64,000 nucleotides of DNA from Odontocerum albicorne (Eukaryota > Arthropoda > Insecta > Trichoptera > Odontoceridae): positions 43,993,307 to 44,057,306 of the forward strand of contig OX463849.1 in assembly GCA_949825065.1 (NCBI GenBank), given 5' to 3'. Positions 11,281 through 22,190 of the stretch are shown here, piece after piece. How positions within the stretch are numbered: position 1 is the stretch's first letter; the number at the start of each line of letters is the position of its first letter. Made by a program: the position numbers and the translations under genes. The notes below the pieces were generated by a model, which was not told the origin of the DNA, did not search any database, and saw nothing but the letters and a program-made list of their open reading frames with translations.

Positions 11281-12250
11281 ATATGTTCACTTTACACTAA
11301 GACTTTTCTCAAAACTAATATTTTCTCATTTTCACGACGCTTCCTCGCTTTTGTAGCCTTCGATTGTTTCTAATCCTGTTATATTCACGGCACTTAAACT
11401 TGAAATATTTAATTACATTTCCCTATATTTTGAACTACCCTCCTCTGAGCGAGGTGCAGCCTACTGTAAGGCGGCAAATGGCGTCAATAAAAGATGTTAA
11501 TGACATCATAAACGCATTTAATATAGTGACAATCTCGCCATATCTCCATTCGGCTTAGCTCTATACAGCTTCAGAAATGAGACTTGCATCTTGCATTTAT
11601 GACCGAATAAAATAGCGTATATCGCATTATGAACGTGAAGCGAGAATTGCCGGAGGAAGAACTAACCGCCTTTGGAAAAGAGGTTTTCGCTATTTCGCTT
11701 TCGTATTCGGTTCATTCTTAAGACATTTTCGTCATCATTTTTCGCTAAGAATGGTTTCCGGACTCTTAACTCCGCTGCAAGATTAGAGGTTTACAAAAGC
11801 TTCTTTTGAACCGTTAAATGTATCTTGGAGCACAATGCACTGATGTTCCTTTGTCGTAATGATCATTTTATATTTATATAGTTTTAAATCTCAATATTTT
11901 TTGTTGTAATCAAAATACTCCTTCACAAGTATTCATTTATTTTTCAAATGTATAAATCTCAAGTCCAGTATGTATTTACCATATTCTTTCAAATGTGCCA
12001 AAGGCATTTTACATACTTACTTACATATACTGGTGTTTTATATACGCATTATTTATAATATGAATCAATTTCTCAAGTTTTAGTTACGAAAAATGTCAGT
12101 GTCTTCTACATAATTTATATCTTGAGTTAAATGGAATAATTGCAGCTTACGTGATTACATGTTCTTTGGCGAGCTGACGGAGGCAGACGGAGACACGGTG
12201 GTCAGCACAAGATATACAAGGACGTACTGTATAAGGCACTTAAAATATTA
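11281..12250. other. No recognisable gene
   Basis: Mostly AT-rich. 11430-11800 is less AT-rich than its surroundings, but no frame or repeat is recognised there. Confidence 0.4.
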
Positions 12251-12514
12251 ATGCTCAACACAACTGGGAGCAAACAGCAGCAGATAGAGCCAAATAGCGT
12301 GGCACTTTTGCTAGTTATCTGGGACCCAATAGAAAAAGAAGCTGCAGACACAAGCTCTTTGCCCTTTATGCAACAGGATATGTCTATAACAAATGGGATT
12401 ACGTCTTCTCTGGTGGCACTAACGTCAGGTACCCTGATCACCCACTTTGTATTGTGCCTTATATTATACTCGTCACAGGTTATGGGAGTTCATTTGCAGC
12501 TAACACGAATGTGA
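12251..12514 (+). other. Unrecognised 87-codon open frame
   Basis: The plus frame starts LNTTGSKQQQIEPNSVALLL and has no stop for 87 codons, with near-balanced base use compared with the surroundings. The opposite strand is also open for 79 codons (12202-12441). I recognise no family. No splice sites are obvious and there are no similar copies in the window. It may be an isolated exon, a transposon remnant or chance. Confidence 0.2.
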
Positions 12515-13618
12515 AATAGTTATGAACTTGTTCCAAATATTACTTAGATTTTTATAAATATTATTTTCTATTGAATAAATCAGTTTCAACGTTATATTTG
12601 TATTTTGCCAAAAAGTATTAAAAACAAGTCGGGATTAATGCACGGTATTGTGACGTTATAATACACGTTAAGTTACTCATAATGTTCGTTGTGAGGATGT
12701 CGTGTATCAATAAATTGATTGAATAACAGCACATATTTATTAGTTGATAAATCTATTTATTATGACTCCTACATTTTGCAAGCCCAAAATGTTTGTTTTA
12801 CACATTTTCATTGCATTAAACCATTTTTCCTCATAATACTATTAAATTATGTGCAAATGAGTATCTTGTTGGATTGGTTATATTTGTGAATTCTATAGTA
12901 TGGATTGAATTTGTTAATTTAAACACTATCTAGTGTACGTGTATGTCATGCACTTCTTTCAGTAAAAACAAATAAAAACGGACAAAAACCATCACGGATA
13001 TCGCAAAATTGAACAAAATTGAATGCTATTGTGTGAACAAATGCGGTTATCAAATTTCGTCTGAAGTTGTTAGATCTCAAACTAGGCTACTAAAGTCATC
13101 TACAAAGAAGAACAAGATGGAATAAGAACATTTTAGTCTTCTTCTCCGTACTCCTTCTTCTAGGACTGGTCTGAACTCTCAGAAGAATTCATAACCATGT
13201 CTTATAATTATATCAAATACGTCTTAAATTATGTGAGGAATAAATCCATTTCAATTTAGATTTTGATAGACAGTAATGTTGTTAGGCGAAACAGGCCTAT
13301 CACTTTAATTCACATTTATTGTTAAATCATTCTGTTTAAAAATTGAGTTGTATATACAAATCAATCAATGTTATAGTTTTCTTCACCTATATAATTTGAT
13401 TTTAGCCTTATTTTGTTAACTTCCGGACTGATTCCGTACATCTAATTAATTTAAAAAATTATAAGGCTTACATTATAAAATTTAATCTATTAAGAAATTG
13501 TAATAACTTATTTAAGTTTTTAGTTGAAATTTATTACTAAATCAGTTGTGAAAAAAAATCTTTCCTTTCTGACTAAATTGTCCCACCCATTTGGTGACGC
13601 CATTCTTTGTACCATATA
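12515..13618. other. No recognisable gene
   Basis: AT-rich. No repeat family or coding motif seen. Confidence 0.4.
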
Positions 13619-13778
13619 CAGGTAACCCCCGTTCATCGCGACCCCGGTGAGTGCGGATTCGTTATAACGCGGTATTTTAAACAACACTTGTCCGGCTTCG
13701 ACACATTCCAGAAATCGTCATAATGTGTAGTTGCACGAGCGAGCTATCTTTCTTTTTCGTTCACTCACATAATACACA

Positions 13779-15031
13779 TTTTTTTTTTTTTTTTTTTTTT
13801 TATCCACTTTGCACGGATTTCTCCTGTTACACAAAGAGGGTTGGCTACTAGCGTTAGCTTATTCGTTAGGAATAATATCAGCCAGGATTCTTCTCATACT
13901 GCTAGACGGTACCGAAAATATATCAACCGTGTCATTCAGTTGGTTCAATATATCTATACCACGGGTGACTGAGTGTTTAGCCATGATATTCGTCCTGTAA
14001 GTTGGTATGTAGAACAGAGGGTGATTCCTTGCACGGATATATTTATTGGGTACATATAAACTTAGTGCTTCTAGAATCGCGGGGCAGTTAAAGGAACCTT
14101 GGAAAACCTTTATTAGGAATATCGCAATGGATTCTTGCCTTCTTGTTTCAAGGCTTCTATAGTTACACACCGTGAGAAGTTCGGCATGGTGAGCATATTT
14201 TGGGTAATCGCCCTTTGTTCTGTACCATAGATATCTGAGGATTTTTTTTTGTATTTGTTCTATATTGTTTTTGTATTTGAGCTGGTGAGGAGCCCAAACC
14301 GTAAATGCATATTCTAATTTGGTTCTAATTAGATAATTATATAAGTTTCGGAGGATATCGGTGCTGTTAAATTCTCTTGATATTCTCATTACAAAACCGA
14401 GTAGTTTGTAACAGTCCGATGTCAAACGTGAGACATGGTTAACGAACGTGAGTCCGACATCGAAGGTTACGCTCAAATCCTTGAATTCAGAAACTCTGTT
14501 TAGTGCCACTCCCTGTATAGTATACTGATGGTGGATTGGTGAAAACGATCGACTATAAGATACACAGACACATTTATTAATGTTGAACAGAAGATGATTT
14601 TGCTCACTCCAGGAGACTAGGGAGTCTAGGTCCTGTTGTAACTGTGCACAGTCCTGAGGTGAATTGATCTTTTTGAATATTTTCAAGTCGTCAGCGAACA
14701 ATAAACATGTCGAGTGACTTATGGAATTTTGAATGTCGTCTATTAATATGAGGAATAGTAGGGGACCTAAATTGGATCCTTGTGGTATACCAGATCTTGC
14801 GATAAATTCCACAGAAGACTTGTTACGGATTGTTACGTATTGAGATCTTTATTTTAGGTAAGATGCAAATAATCCAATTAGATTATCGCTGAAGCCAAGT
14901 TTGTGCATTTTCTTAAGTAATATATCGTGATCAACTTTGTCGAAAGCTTTCTGAAAGTCTGTATATATTACGTCCGTTTGTGAAAGTTCGTCTAAGTTTG
15001 ACGCAATCTGTTGTGTGAGAGACATGTACAT
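13779..15031 (-). mobile_element. 5'-truncated LINE inserted in the pogo element
   Basis: A run of 23 T at 13779-13801 is the poly(A) tail of a minus-strand retroelement. The coding remnant reads leftward from about 15031. The element lies wholly between the two pogo ends and has no 5' domains, which fits target-primed insertion with 5' truncation. I could not define a target-site duplication by eye. Confidence 0.7.
13859..15031 (-). pseudogene. Jockey-like LINE reverse transcriptase, C-terminal half, broken
   Basis: The upstream frame (15031-14849) carries YTDFQKAFDKVDHDILLKKM, an RT motif. After a short break, the downstream frame (14812-13859, 317 codons) carries GIPQGSNLGPLLFLILIDDI and LLFADDLKIF, which includes the catalytic F-A-D-D. 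It then has a thumb-like part and a long C-terminal region with QIQKKILRYL and RSLETRRQE. It is broken between the two frames and lacks the N-terminal endonuclease, so it is inactive. The C-terminal region resembles that of the LINE-J copies at 24.4 and 31.4 kb, in a different subfamily. Confidence 0.85.
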
Positions 15032-15069
15032 ATATACGTAAATTCACGAGCGCGAGTGAGACAAAATAT

Positions 15070-15418
15070 GTAGCTATCAGAAACATCGACGAAACGTGGA
15101 ATAAAGTCACCCAATATTGTATGAAGGGCGTTTGGAAAAGAGTGTTCAGAGAAATTGATGATCAAATGAATTACGAAAATGATATTCAAAATATCGTCGA
15201 AGACATTAAGTGTTAAAATAATCGAAAAGGCCCTTTGTTTTCACAATCAGTGCATGCAGTTGTTAGAAGAAAATGACGAAGATTATGAGCGAGTGAGTGC
15301 TGTAAAGCGTGGTTGTAATGGATTATTTGATGGTTATAGACAAATTTTACACAATAAACGTAGAGGCCAAACAAGGAAATCTAGATTTTTTTTTGCAAAG
15401 CGGAAAAAAAAATTATGA
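15070..15418 (+). pseudogene. Pogo/Tigger transposase C-terminal remnant
   Basis: One frame (about 15073-15215) reads IRNIDETWNKVTQYCMKGVW, typical of the region after the DDE catalytic core in Tigger transposases. A second frame (15179-15418) gives LLEENDEDYERVSAVKRG and FDGYRQILHNKRRGQTRK, the usual C-terminus. The frame change and the loss of the DNA-binding and DDE parts make it a dead remnant. It sits inside the TIR-bounded element. Confidence 0.65.
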
Positions 15419-15587
15419 ATTATATTTTATATGACATTGTTATTTAATGTTTATTTTAAAAATAAAACGCGTTTTTAGAATCTTAAAATGATTTTTTTTA
15501 AATCCCCTGTTGATCGCGGAATTTCGCTTATCGAGGCCATGTCCGGAACGTTTCTCCCGCGATCAACGGGGGCTACCTGTACTCGTA

Positions 15588-15961
15588 CCAACACAGCACA
15601 CATCATCCTACGAGTACATATCAACTTATACGATTCACTCGGCTCAACTTTGAAATGATCTTACTGGATCAATAAGATGTGCTTCAATCTTATCGATACT
15701 TAAGAATAAACTAAACAAGCATTATTTATCTCAAAGTATTCCTCAACTTCCAATTCACATCCAAATTTCTATTTTCCCGGAAGCTTTAATCTTAATTTTT
15801 GTTATATTTTATAAAATATTGCTTTCACGCAATAAGTAAAAGAAACGATCATGAATACTAACAATTGTTATGAAACAAATGCTGCTTGGTTTGATGAAAT
15901 TGCATCAAACCAATAAATCTACCATATTTATTTGTATGACAGTGTTAAATAAATAAATATA
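15588..15961. other. No recognisable gene
   Basis: AT-rich. TACTCGTA overlaps the pogo TA duplication at 15580, and TACGAGTA lies at 15609. Confidence 0.4.
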
Positions 15962-16565
15962 AACCACTATGGTTCAAAAGTTTTCGGCGTGAATAAATAA
16001 GAGTGTGTATGAACAGATACCATGTCAGTCACTGCGATGTTACATTGAAATCAACCACATTGTCAGGCGATGTTACAGTGAAAATTTAATACTTCTTCCC
16101 TCTTTAATATATCAACTAAAGTCGATAAGTGTGTTGACGTAGATAGACGTGTTGTTTCGTTATATTGTAAAATGTTATAATTTTCATATCGCATGGTAAT
16201 CAAGTTTCTTTCAAAGAAGGATATACTCTGTAAAAATTAACCGAAATGTAGATGCTGTCTATGGAGAACCTTCTATCATATTCCACAATGAAAGATTAGT
16301 CTAAATACTTAGGCAAATAATCGATTGAAGATGACTTTCATCAAGGTAGACCAGCAGAAGCAATCACTCCAGATATAGAAGCACTAGTGCAAGAGCAAGT
16401 GTTACAATAAAGACGACTTAAATAAAAATAAGAAGCTGCAATGAATTGTAATGCTCTGCAATGGGAAAGAAAGTATGTAGTTATATTTAAAAAGTATTTT
16501 TTCTGTTTCATTATATCACCTTTTTTATCCTTGGGTCGAAAGCTTTTGGACTTTACTAAGTAAAT
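15962..16565 (+). mobile_element. Deleted, decayed mariner-type element
   Basis: The left end contains CTATGGTTCAAAAGTTTTCG. The right end, read inward, contains AGTAAAGTCCAAAAGCTTTC. Together they make an imperfect mariner-type terminal inverted repeat. Internal sequence near 16335-16430 reads HQGRPAEAITPDIEALVQEQ, then RRLK, which resembles the linker and second helix-turn-helix of mariner transposases (GRP...V...RRLKVREIA). The catalytic region is deleted. Confidence 0.55.
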
Positions 16566-18367
16566 ACCAAATGCGATCCGATTTTTTTTAATATAAAGAA
16601 TATTCTACAACGCGATGCAGTATTGAATACTCCAAGAATATAATAAATATTTATAGAATAAAATAGAAACTCTTGTTAGGGGGTGTTATAATAGTTTTCA
16701 ACGCCGATATATGTCACTCGCAATCAATGCCGAAAATGGATTTCCCCCGTACTGTCAATCGCCTTGTCAATTTGACAACTCGAAAACACAACCCCACGGA
16801 CTGGTTCCTCACCAAATAACATTGCTAACGCCATCTCTTTGTGTGATGTGGAACTATTGCGGATGTGCAATGGTCCACGAATTATTTCATATAACGAGTT
16901 CTACAGTGTTCATTTTTTCGTAATTCGAATGATAATTGTGATCGATCAACGAGTGATTCTTTTAATATAATAATTTAATACAACTTTAATAATATAATAT
17001 ACTAATCAACTTCCGATACATACGTTAGAACGTAGTCATAGAAAAAGAAGCGACGCATTGATTTTGTTTCTAAGCTCACAAGTTCATACTTCATTCGATA
17101 CGAATAACATGCAGTTCCCAGCGCTTAGAATTCACTATGTATTTCTGAGTGAAAATAGTGATATTTGTAATTATACCCGTACACTTTAATTTTTTTTAAA
17201 TGTAACAAGTTTTTAACATGGGTAGAGCGCGGAGTAGGGGCCTTTTTGAGGTATTCATATTATAGTCAATGACTGGTGAGAATATATTATAGAACGTGTT
17301 ATATTAGTTAAATATAGTTTTGTGTTATTGAGATTATGATGCGGTTAGAATTATGATAAAGTTAGAAATGGAATTCAAGTATGTGTAAATATGTGAATGC
17401 ACAGTGTTATTGTTTCAACTGAGTGTTTTAGTATTTAAGTTAAATATTTGAAATTTGTGCGGCTTTCCGTTATAACTATTAAAATTGTAAATTTTATTTT
17501 TTGGATTAAATAAATAAAAAAATAACAATAAGAATTAAACATTGCAATAAATCATTTTTACTTTGTGTAGGATGTGTTATATCATAGATTAGATATTTGT
17601 AAATAGTTAAGTACATGAAGATGTGTTAATATACGAGTATATTGGACTTGTTTTATTGCGAAAATCATTCCTGGGAAATAGAACACCAGCTGTCTCCTCA
17701 TATTTTAGGCGGCCTTCTTGGCAAGCAATATCCTGCGGGGATCTCCTGAGCTGCTATACCATATATAGGATTTTATAGCTTCCCATCTTACCTAACATAC
17801 ATGATCACGCCAATAGATTTGTTTTCTGATACTATTAGCGTTCGGTTTTCAGTTATTTTTTAAATTATCTTTATTATGGCAGCAGTGGTTAAATAATACT
17901 TGCTTCACTTTAGACATATAAAGGCTTCTAACAATTATCTCTTTTCAAGTAAACTACCAAGAAATTTATTAATTTAACTTGCATTTATATTGTACCGCCG
18001 ATGCCATGGTTTAACGATTAGCTTTTAAACTGGTTTTATTCTTAGAACGTGTTACTTTTTAATTTCCGATTTTTTTCTATTTTCTAGTTACTTTTAATAA
18101 TTTTTCATAAAATAAGAACATTGTTTTATAAAGCTACCATATAAAGACTGATTCAGATAAGAACTGTAGATCGTCTTGAAACTTTCATCTCATAGTCTTT
18201 ATAATTTACTGTACTTTCGGAATTGCAACACTTTGCGCATACACCAAACACAAACACTCCTTATCAACACTTTGTACATAAACCAAACACAAACACTGCT
18301 TATCAATACATTAAATGACTTAATGACCGTTATGTGTTAATATCGCATAACGGAAGAGCCCAGAGGT
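16566..18367. other. No recognisable gene
   Basis: Long AT-rich stretch with no gene or repeat family recognised. TACGAGTA occurs at 17632. A near-duplicate pair around 18240-18300 (CAC...ACCAAACACAAACACT) is a short local repeat. Confidence 0.45.
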
Positions 18368-18500
18368 CCTCTGAAGCTCGACTTTCCTCGGTGAATTTTC
18401 TGCGATTTTCTCACCGAATATGTCTTCAATACATATGCAAATGCGGGGAAGCTCCAATCACACGGGCCACAGCCGATACCTTCCCAGCCCCACACTCTAC
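18368..18500 (-). repeat. Dispersed repeat R-A copy
   Basis: The minus strand reads GCATTTGCATATGTATTGAA, then ATATTCGGTGAGAAAATCGC and AGAAAATTCACCGAGGAAAG. These are diverged versions of the R-A signature. The plus-strand 70-codon frame here is a shadow. Confidence 0.5.
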
Positions 18501-18559
18501 ACATACACGTGATATAAATAAGTTTATGTATATATTTCCCTGTTGATTGTTGAAGGTCT

Positions 18560-18805
18560 ATGCAATTGATGTGTACGCTTTTCGGTCATCAGCCTACAGT
18601 CCCTTAGACGGTAGTGAAGTACGAGATAGAGAGCAAAGAAAGCTCATGATGCCTCGCCGCACGCTACGTCCTTGCGCCTTCTTCGCCGTTTTCTCCAGCA
18701 TCGTCACCTCAACTCCACCATCTTCACCATCGTCGCTTCACTGAGACCCCCGGGATGGGCGGGAGAACGCCTGACCTGAACTGCGCCACCAGGGCCGCCG
18801 ACATG
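18560..18805 (-). repeat. SINE-3 candidate (tRNA-like head)
   Basis: The minus strand reads CATGTCGGCGGCCCTGGTGG, followed by CGCAGTTCAGG, with an A-box-like TGGTGGCGCAGT, then a GC-rich body with GAAGAAGG motifs. A related plus-strand copy at 26418 starts CATGTCAGCGGCCCTGGTGA and ends in GAAGAAGAAGATATATA. GC content is far above the surroundings. Confidence 0.45.
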
Positions 18806-19126
18806 AGCTATCGTATCCCTTTGAATATAGTCACCATGCCCAACTATGGTTGATTCAAATCTAAAGAAAAAAAATTAAAGGCTCATCGAGCGTATAAATG
18901 AAACAGAGATTATCACACAAATACTTAATATAAGTATACTCATATAAATAACACTGCACACACATATGACACAACAGTGGAAAAGGTATTCCCTCAAATC
19001 ACTGACAAAAGATCGACGGTGCAGTAAAATGCGCACGTTTTAAAAATTGATTATAAGCTTTAGACCTCGTTTTTGTTGTTGTTGTAATGACTGTTGATTG
19101 TGAAACATCACCTATCATATTATTCA
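18806..19126. other. No recognisable gene
   Basis: AT-rich, nothing identified. Confidence 0.35.
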
Positions 19127-19362
19127 TAGTTAAGACATTAATATTGTGGAGGTTTAAATTATACATTGTTTTATCAAACATTGTTTATTCCACTTTTAGT
19201 AACGGTGCAACCTTACCGGTTTCAAGACTTTCACCTAATCATCAGGGGAGCACAAACCAGTATTGTTTGTGCTCCCCTGGTGATGAAGTGAAAGCCTTGA
19301 AAGTGGTAGGGATGAAGCGTTACAAAAAGTGGAATAAACAGTGTTTGATAAAACAAATTACA
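19127..19362. mobile_element. Inverted pair of PLE terminal repeats
   Basis: The left arm (about 19166-19259) and right arm (about 19263-19358) are near-complementary and meet at GAGCACAAAC...GTTTGTGCTC. Each arm carries the terminal block found after the GIY-YIG frame at 7.8 kb (AAACCGGTARGGTTG, GTGGAATAAACAGTGTTTG). The flank holds TGTGGAGGTTTAA, shared with the copies at 52.6 and 56.1 kb. On the minus strand the left arm has CTGATGA...GAAACCGG, the hammerhead-like core. Confidence 0.7.
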
Positions 19363-19845
19363 TTACCTATTATATAAACATTGTAGAATGCCATATTGAG
19401 TAAATCCCTTTTAAATTTAGTATATTAGAACTAGTAAATTTTAGGAACAAATTCCACTTGAGTAAATTCATAAAACTAAGAGTGAATGACATCTTTCGGT
19501 TTACAAAACAAGCAACTTATAAATTCATTGTGCAAAGCACAAACTATGTCGTGTTCAATTAAGCGCTTTTAAAAGAGCGTTTTTAAGATTTTTTTCTTAG
19601 TTTCAATTACCACGTTAAACTTTTTTTTCTTTTTGTAACATTATCAACTTTGTAAGCCAGGTATTTTGTCTAAATAAAGTTGAAATAACATATTTCAACC
19701 TCTTTAATTTAAGCCTTATAAAAAACAGAATAGTTTTTATATTATATTCGGTCTTCAGGAAAATAATTTCGTATTTTCAGGTCAAACACATATGTAAAAA
19801 ATGATATTTACATGTGATTTGCTCGTGAATGCTGATTATTCTTGA
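19363..19845. other. No recognisable gene
   Basis: AT-rich. A 30-base block (CTGGTTATTCTTGATTAATG type) is repeated with small changes at about 19829 and 19872. Confidence 0.35.
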
Positions 19846-20121
19846 TTAATGCTTTGATTTGGTTTGAATGAAACGCTGGTTATTCTTGATTAATGCTTTG
19901 ATTTGGTCCACAGTAATTATCGGCTTTTCAGGGCGGTCGCCATCTTCGAGTGTCGTATGAGTGCTACACGCCTTTCGATATCTCTCAGAACTCTTTATCT
20001 GAAAAATTACTACCCATGTAGCAGGATTCCTCAACTTGACCCAATTTGTCATTCTTCTATCGCATTTATTTTTAATTTCGCACTTTTCTATCCCAATGAT
20101 TTTGAATTTTGCAACATTCAT
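19846..20121 (-). pseudogene. Chimeric remnant: LINE start fused to a mariner-like fragment
   Basis: The 91-codon frame begins MNVAKFKIIGIEKCE, matching the LINE block at 3.7 kb (MNVAKSKVMVIEKYE). It ends with STHTTLEDGDRPEKPI and VDQIKALIKNNQRF, which resembles the mariner helix-turn-helix linker (GRP...VDQIKALIENN). Two unrelated mobile-element remnants therefore share one fortuitous open frame. Both identifications rest on motif memory. Confidence 0.4.
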
Positions 20122-20894
20122 TCTCAGATCTTTCTTCGTTTTCGCATATCTTATGAAATGTACGTATCAAACTCTGTTGGTGATATTTTATTACAAAAAT
20201 ACGCTTTACTTGTGTGCCGCTGTGTGTGTTTCTATTAATTAAATTTTGAGGCCAAATAACAAACAAATCAGATATAAAACGGTCTAAATATTTTCAAAAT
20301 ATTTGAAGTTCATATAGTTTCATGAAGTTTCAAAATGTTTTCAAAACATTCTGTACTTACTTTAAGCTCTCATTCTTGGAAGCATTGTTCTGATGATAAT
20401 ACTACGTCCATTTTTCTTAGTATAATCATTTTGGCAAGTTCCACATGAGTTTTGTTCCAAAGTATTATAATAGTTTGCAAGTAGTTAGCACCCCATTGTC
20501 TCGGGATATTATTCTGAACGCTGATGTTTTATTGCATCACGAAGAAGTCCTTTAGACATTCTTGTTTCACTGGTGATCTCAACTTCTGATATAATGCGTT
20601 CTCAAAGAACTGAAAACATTTACACAAAGAAGCCACGTATTTTTGGGCTCGAGGATGCAGTGGCGTAGCATGAAAGGGGACAGGGGGATAGTTGTCCCCG
20701 AGAGCACAGCTAAGAGGTGCTAATTCAGGGATCAAATATATAGTATAAACTACAGTAAAAGCTACTTGAAACTTAATACATTGAAGCTAGTTTTTATACT
20801 GCATTTTAGGGCACTATAACTTTTGAATAAAATATTTACTGTCTTGAGTAAATAAATTACTATAATTATTCAAAATTCATTTTATTTTGGATGG
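20122..20894. other. No recognisable gene
   Basis: AT-rich. Short frames on both strands show no motif. 20650-20710 is slightly GC-richer, without identity. Confidence 0.4.
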
Positions 20895-21060
20895 ACATTT
20901 TTTTTTAACCTGACGAGTTTATTGCCATGTGGCAATCTCTTCCAACCGACCAGAAATATGTTTTTTATAGGACTTAAGTGTTAACCAGACTGGAATCCTA
21001 TTTAAAAAAATCTGGGTTCCAGCGGGGATCGAACCCGCAACCTCCGGATCGGCAGATTTT
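20895..21060 (-). repeat. SINE-1 copy with good B box
   Basis: The minus strand reads TTGCGGGTTCGATCCCCGCT, a near-perfect Pol III B box (GGTTCGATCC), then GGAACCCAGATTTTTTTAAA, TTCCAGTCTGGTTAACACTT, and ATTTCTGGTCGGTTGGAAGA followed by GATTGCCACATGGCAATAAA. This is one of the best SINE-1 copies and supports a tRNA-derived origin. Confidence 0.65.
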
Positions 21061-22034
21061 TTGTTCAAATGTAGAAATTCTACTCAAAATCGGTCATTTT
21101 AAATTAAATGCACATATCTCAGTTAAAAATAATTTTAATAACAAGTGTGTTATGTTAATATAGTAAAAAATTTCATACTTTATAATGTGTTTTGATATTT
21201 TACATAATTAATTGTAACATTGTAGGAGGTGCGGAAATATTATTTACATTTATTCATTTAATTTTATTGACTAAGAGTAAGATAATAAGAGTAACTTATT
21301 TCATTGTATATTTTTTTTAAGGTTTAAACAATTTAAGCTATTACTATTTTGAATGATTTAAAAGAATTTTGACAAATTGACTTGAATATCACAATTGAAC
21401 GTATTCACAGTTGGTTTTGTTAAATGTATGCAATATATACTATTTAAACAATAATATTTTAATTTATGATACATGCAAAAACCTATTATAAATGAAATGC
21501 ATGTACAGATTTTACCTTGACAATTGGGCTTCCACCGTATTCACAAACGACACTCAGCTTACACTTTTTTGCATGGCAGTACATACTCTCTGTCTTATCC
21601 CTTGGTACAGAAAATCTTCGCTACACCTATGTTAGGATATATCATACAACTCAGAAAAGGTCGGTAGATATATCCAAAAAGTTCGGAGTATGGTTTAACG
21701 GTGCTTTCGTGTAAATAACTCTTGCTAATTGGTAGAAGCGACCCGTGTTTGATGTTAAGTCTTTGTGGTTTTCTAAAATGTTTTAAAACTTAAAAAGTTG
21801 AAAAATAATATTGATGAAGAGGAAATAACGAGCTTTTTCTCACAGTTTTCTGCTGAGTGAAATGTTCTTGGAGGTTAGATAACGTATACTTAGTTAATTT
21901 TTTTTTTAATTATTTTGTTATGTTATTAAAATAATCATACAATGAATATGAAATGTATAAATGCTACATTTTTTAATTATTTATTTAATTTTCATGTAAT
22001 ATTCATTTTAAATGACAAAATAGAGACATACATA
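21061..22034. other. No recognisable gene
   Basis: AT-rich non-coding sequence. Confidence 0.4.
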
Positions 22035-22190
22035 CATAACATCATGTCATTTCTTTCCTGGTAGTTTAGGCAAAGAGGATAGAGTACAAATCATTATTCA
22101 CCTCCTCCATATCCATACATCATCTCATAAAGTTTCTTCTCTTTCTTTTACTCCTTACTTTTCTTTTGAATGCCCCACTGTGTATACAAA
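22035..22190 (-). pseudogene. Short LINE fragment
   Basis: The sequence (TAGTTTAGGCAAAGAGGATA, then CATCTCATAAAGTTTCTTCT) matches the 3' block found at 36.9, 46.0 and 51.0 kb on the minus strand (CGGGGTAGGCAGAGA...). It directly abuts the minisatellite. Confidence 0.4.

Larger units (their letters stand above)
13619..15579 (+). mobile_element. Pogo/Tigger-type DNA transposon with complete ends, interrupted by a LINE
   Basis: The left end is CAGGTAACCCCCGTTCATCG. The right end, read inward, is CAGGTAGCCCCCGTTGATCG. Both are flanked by TA (13617-13618 and 15580-15581), as expected for the Tc1/mariner/pogo superfamily. A transposase C-terminal remnant lies at about 15070-15418 on the plus strand. 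Most of the transposase is gone, and a minus-strand LINE occupies 13779 to about 15031. Near the right end, a second copy of the TIR core (TTGATCGCGG) lies inverted to the terminal one. Confidence 0.8.
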
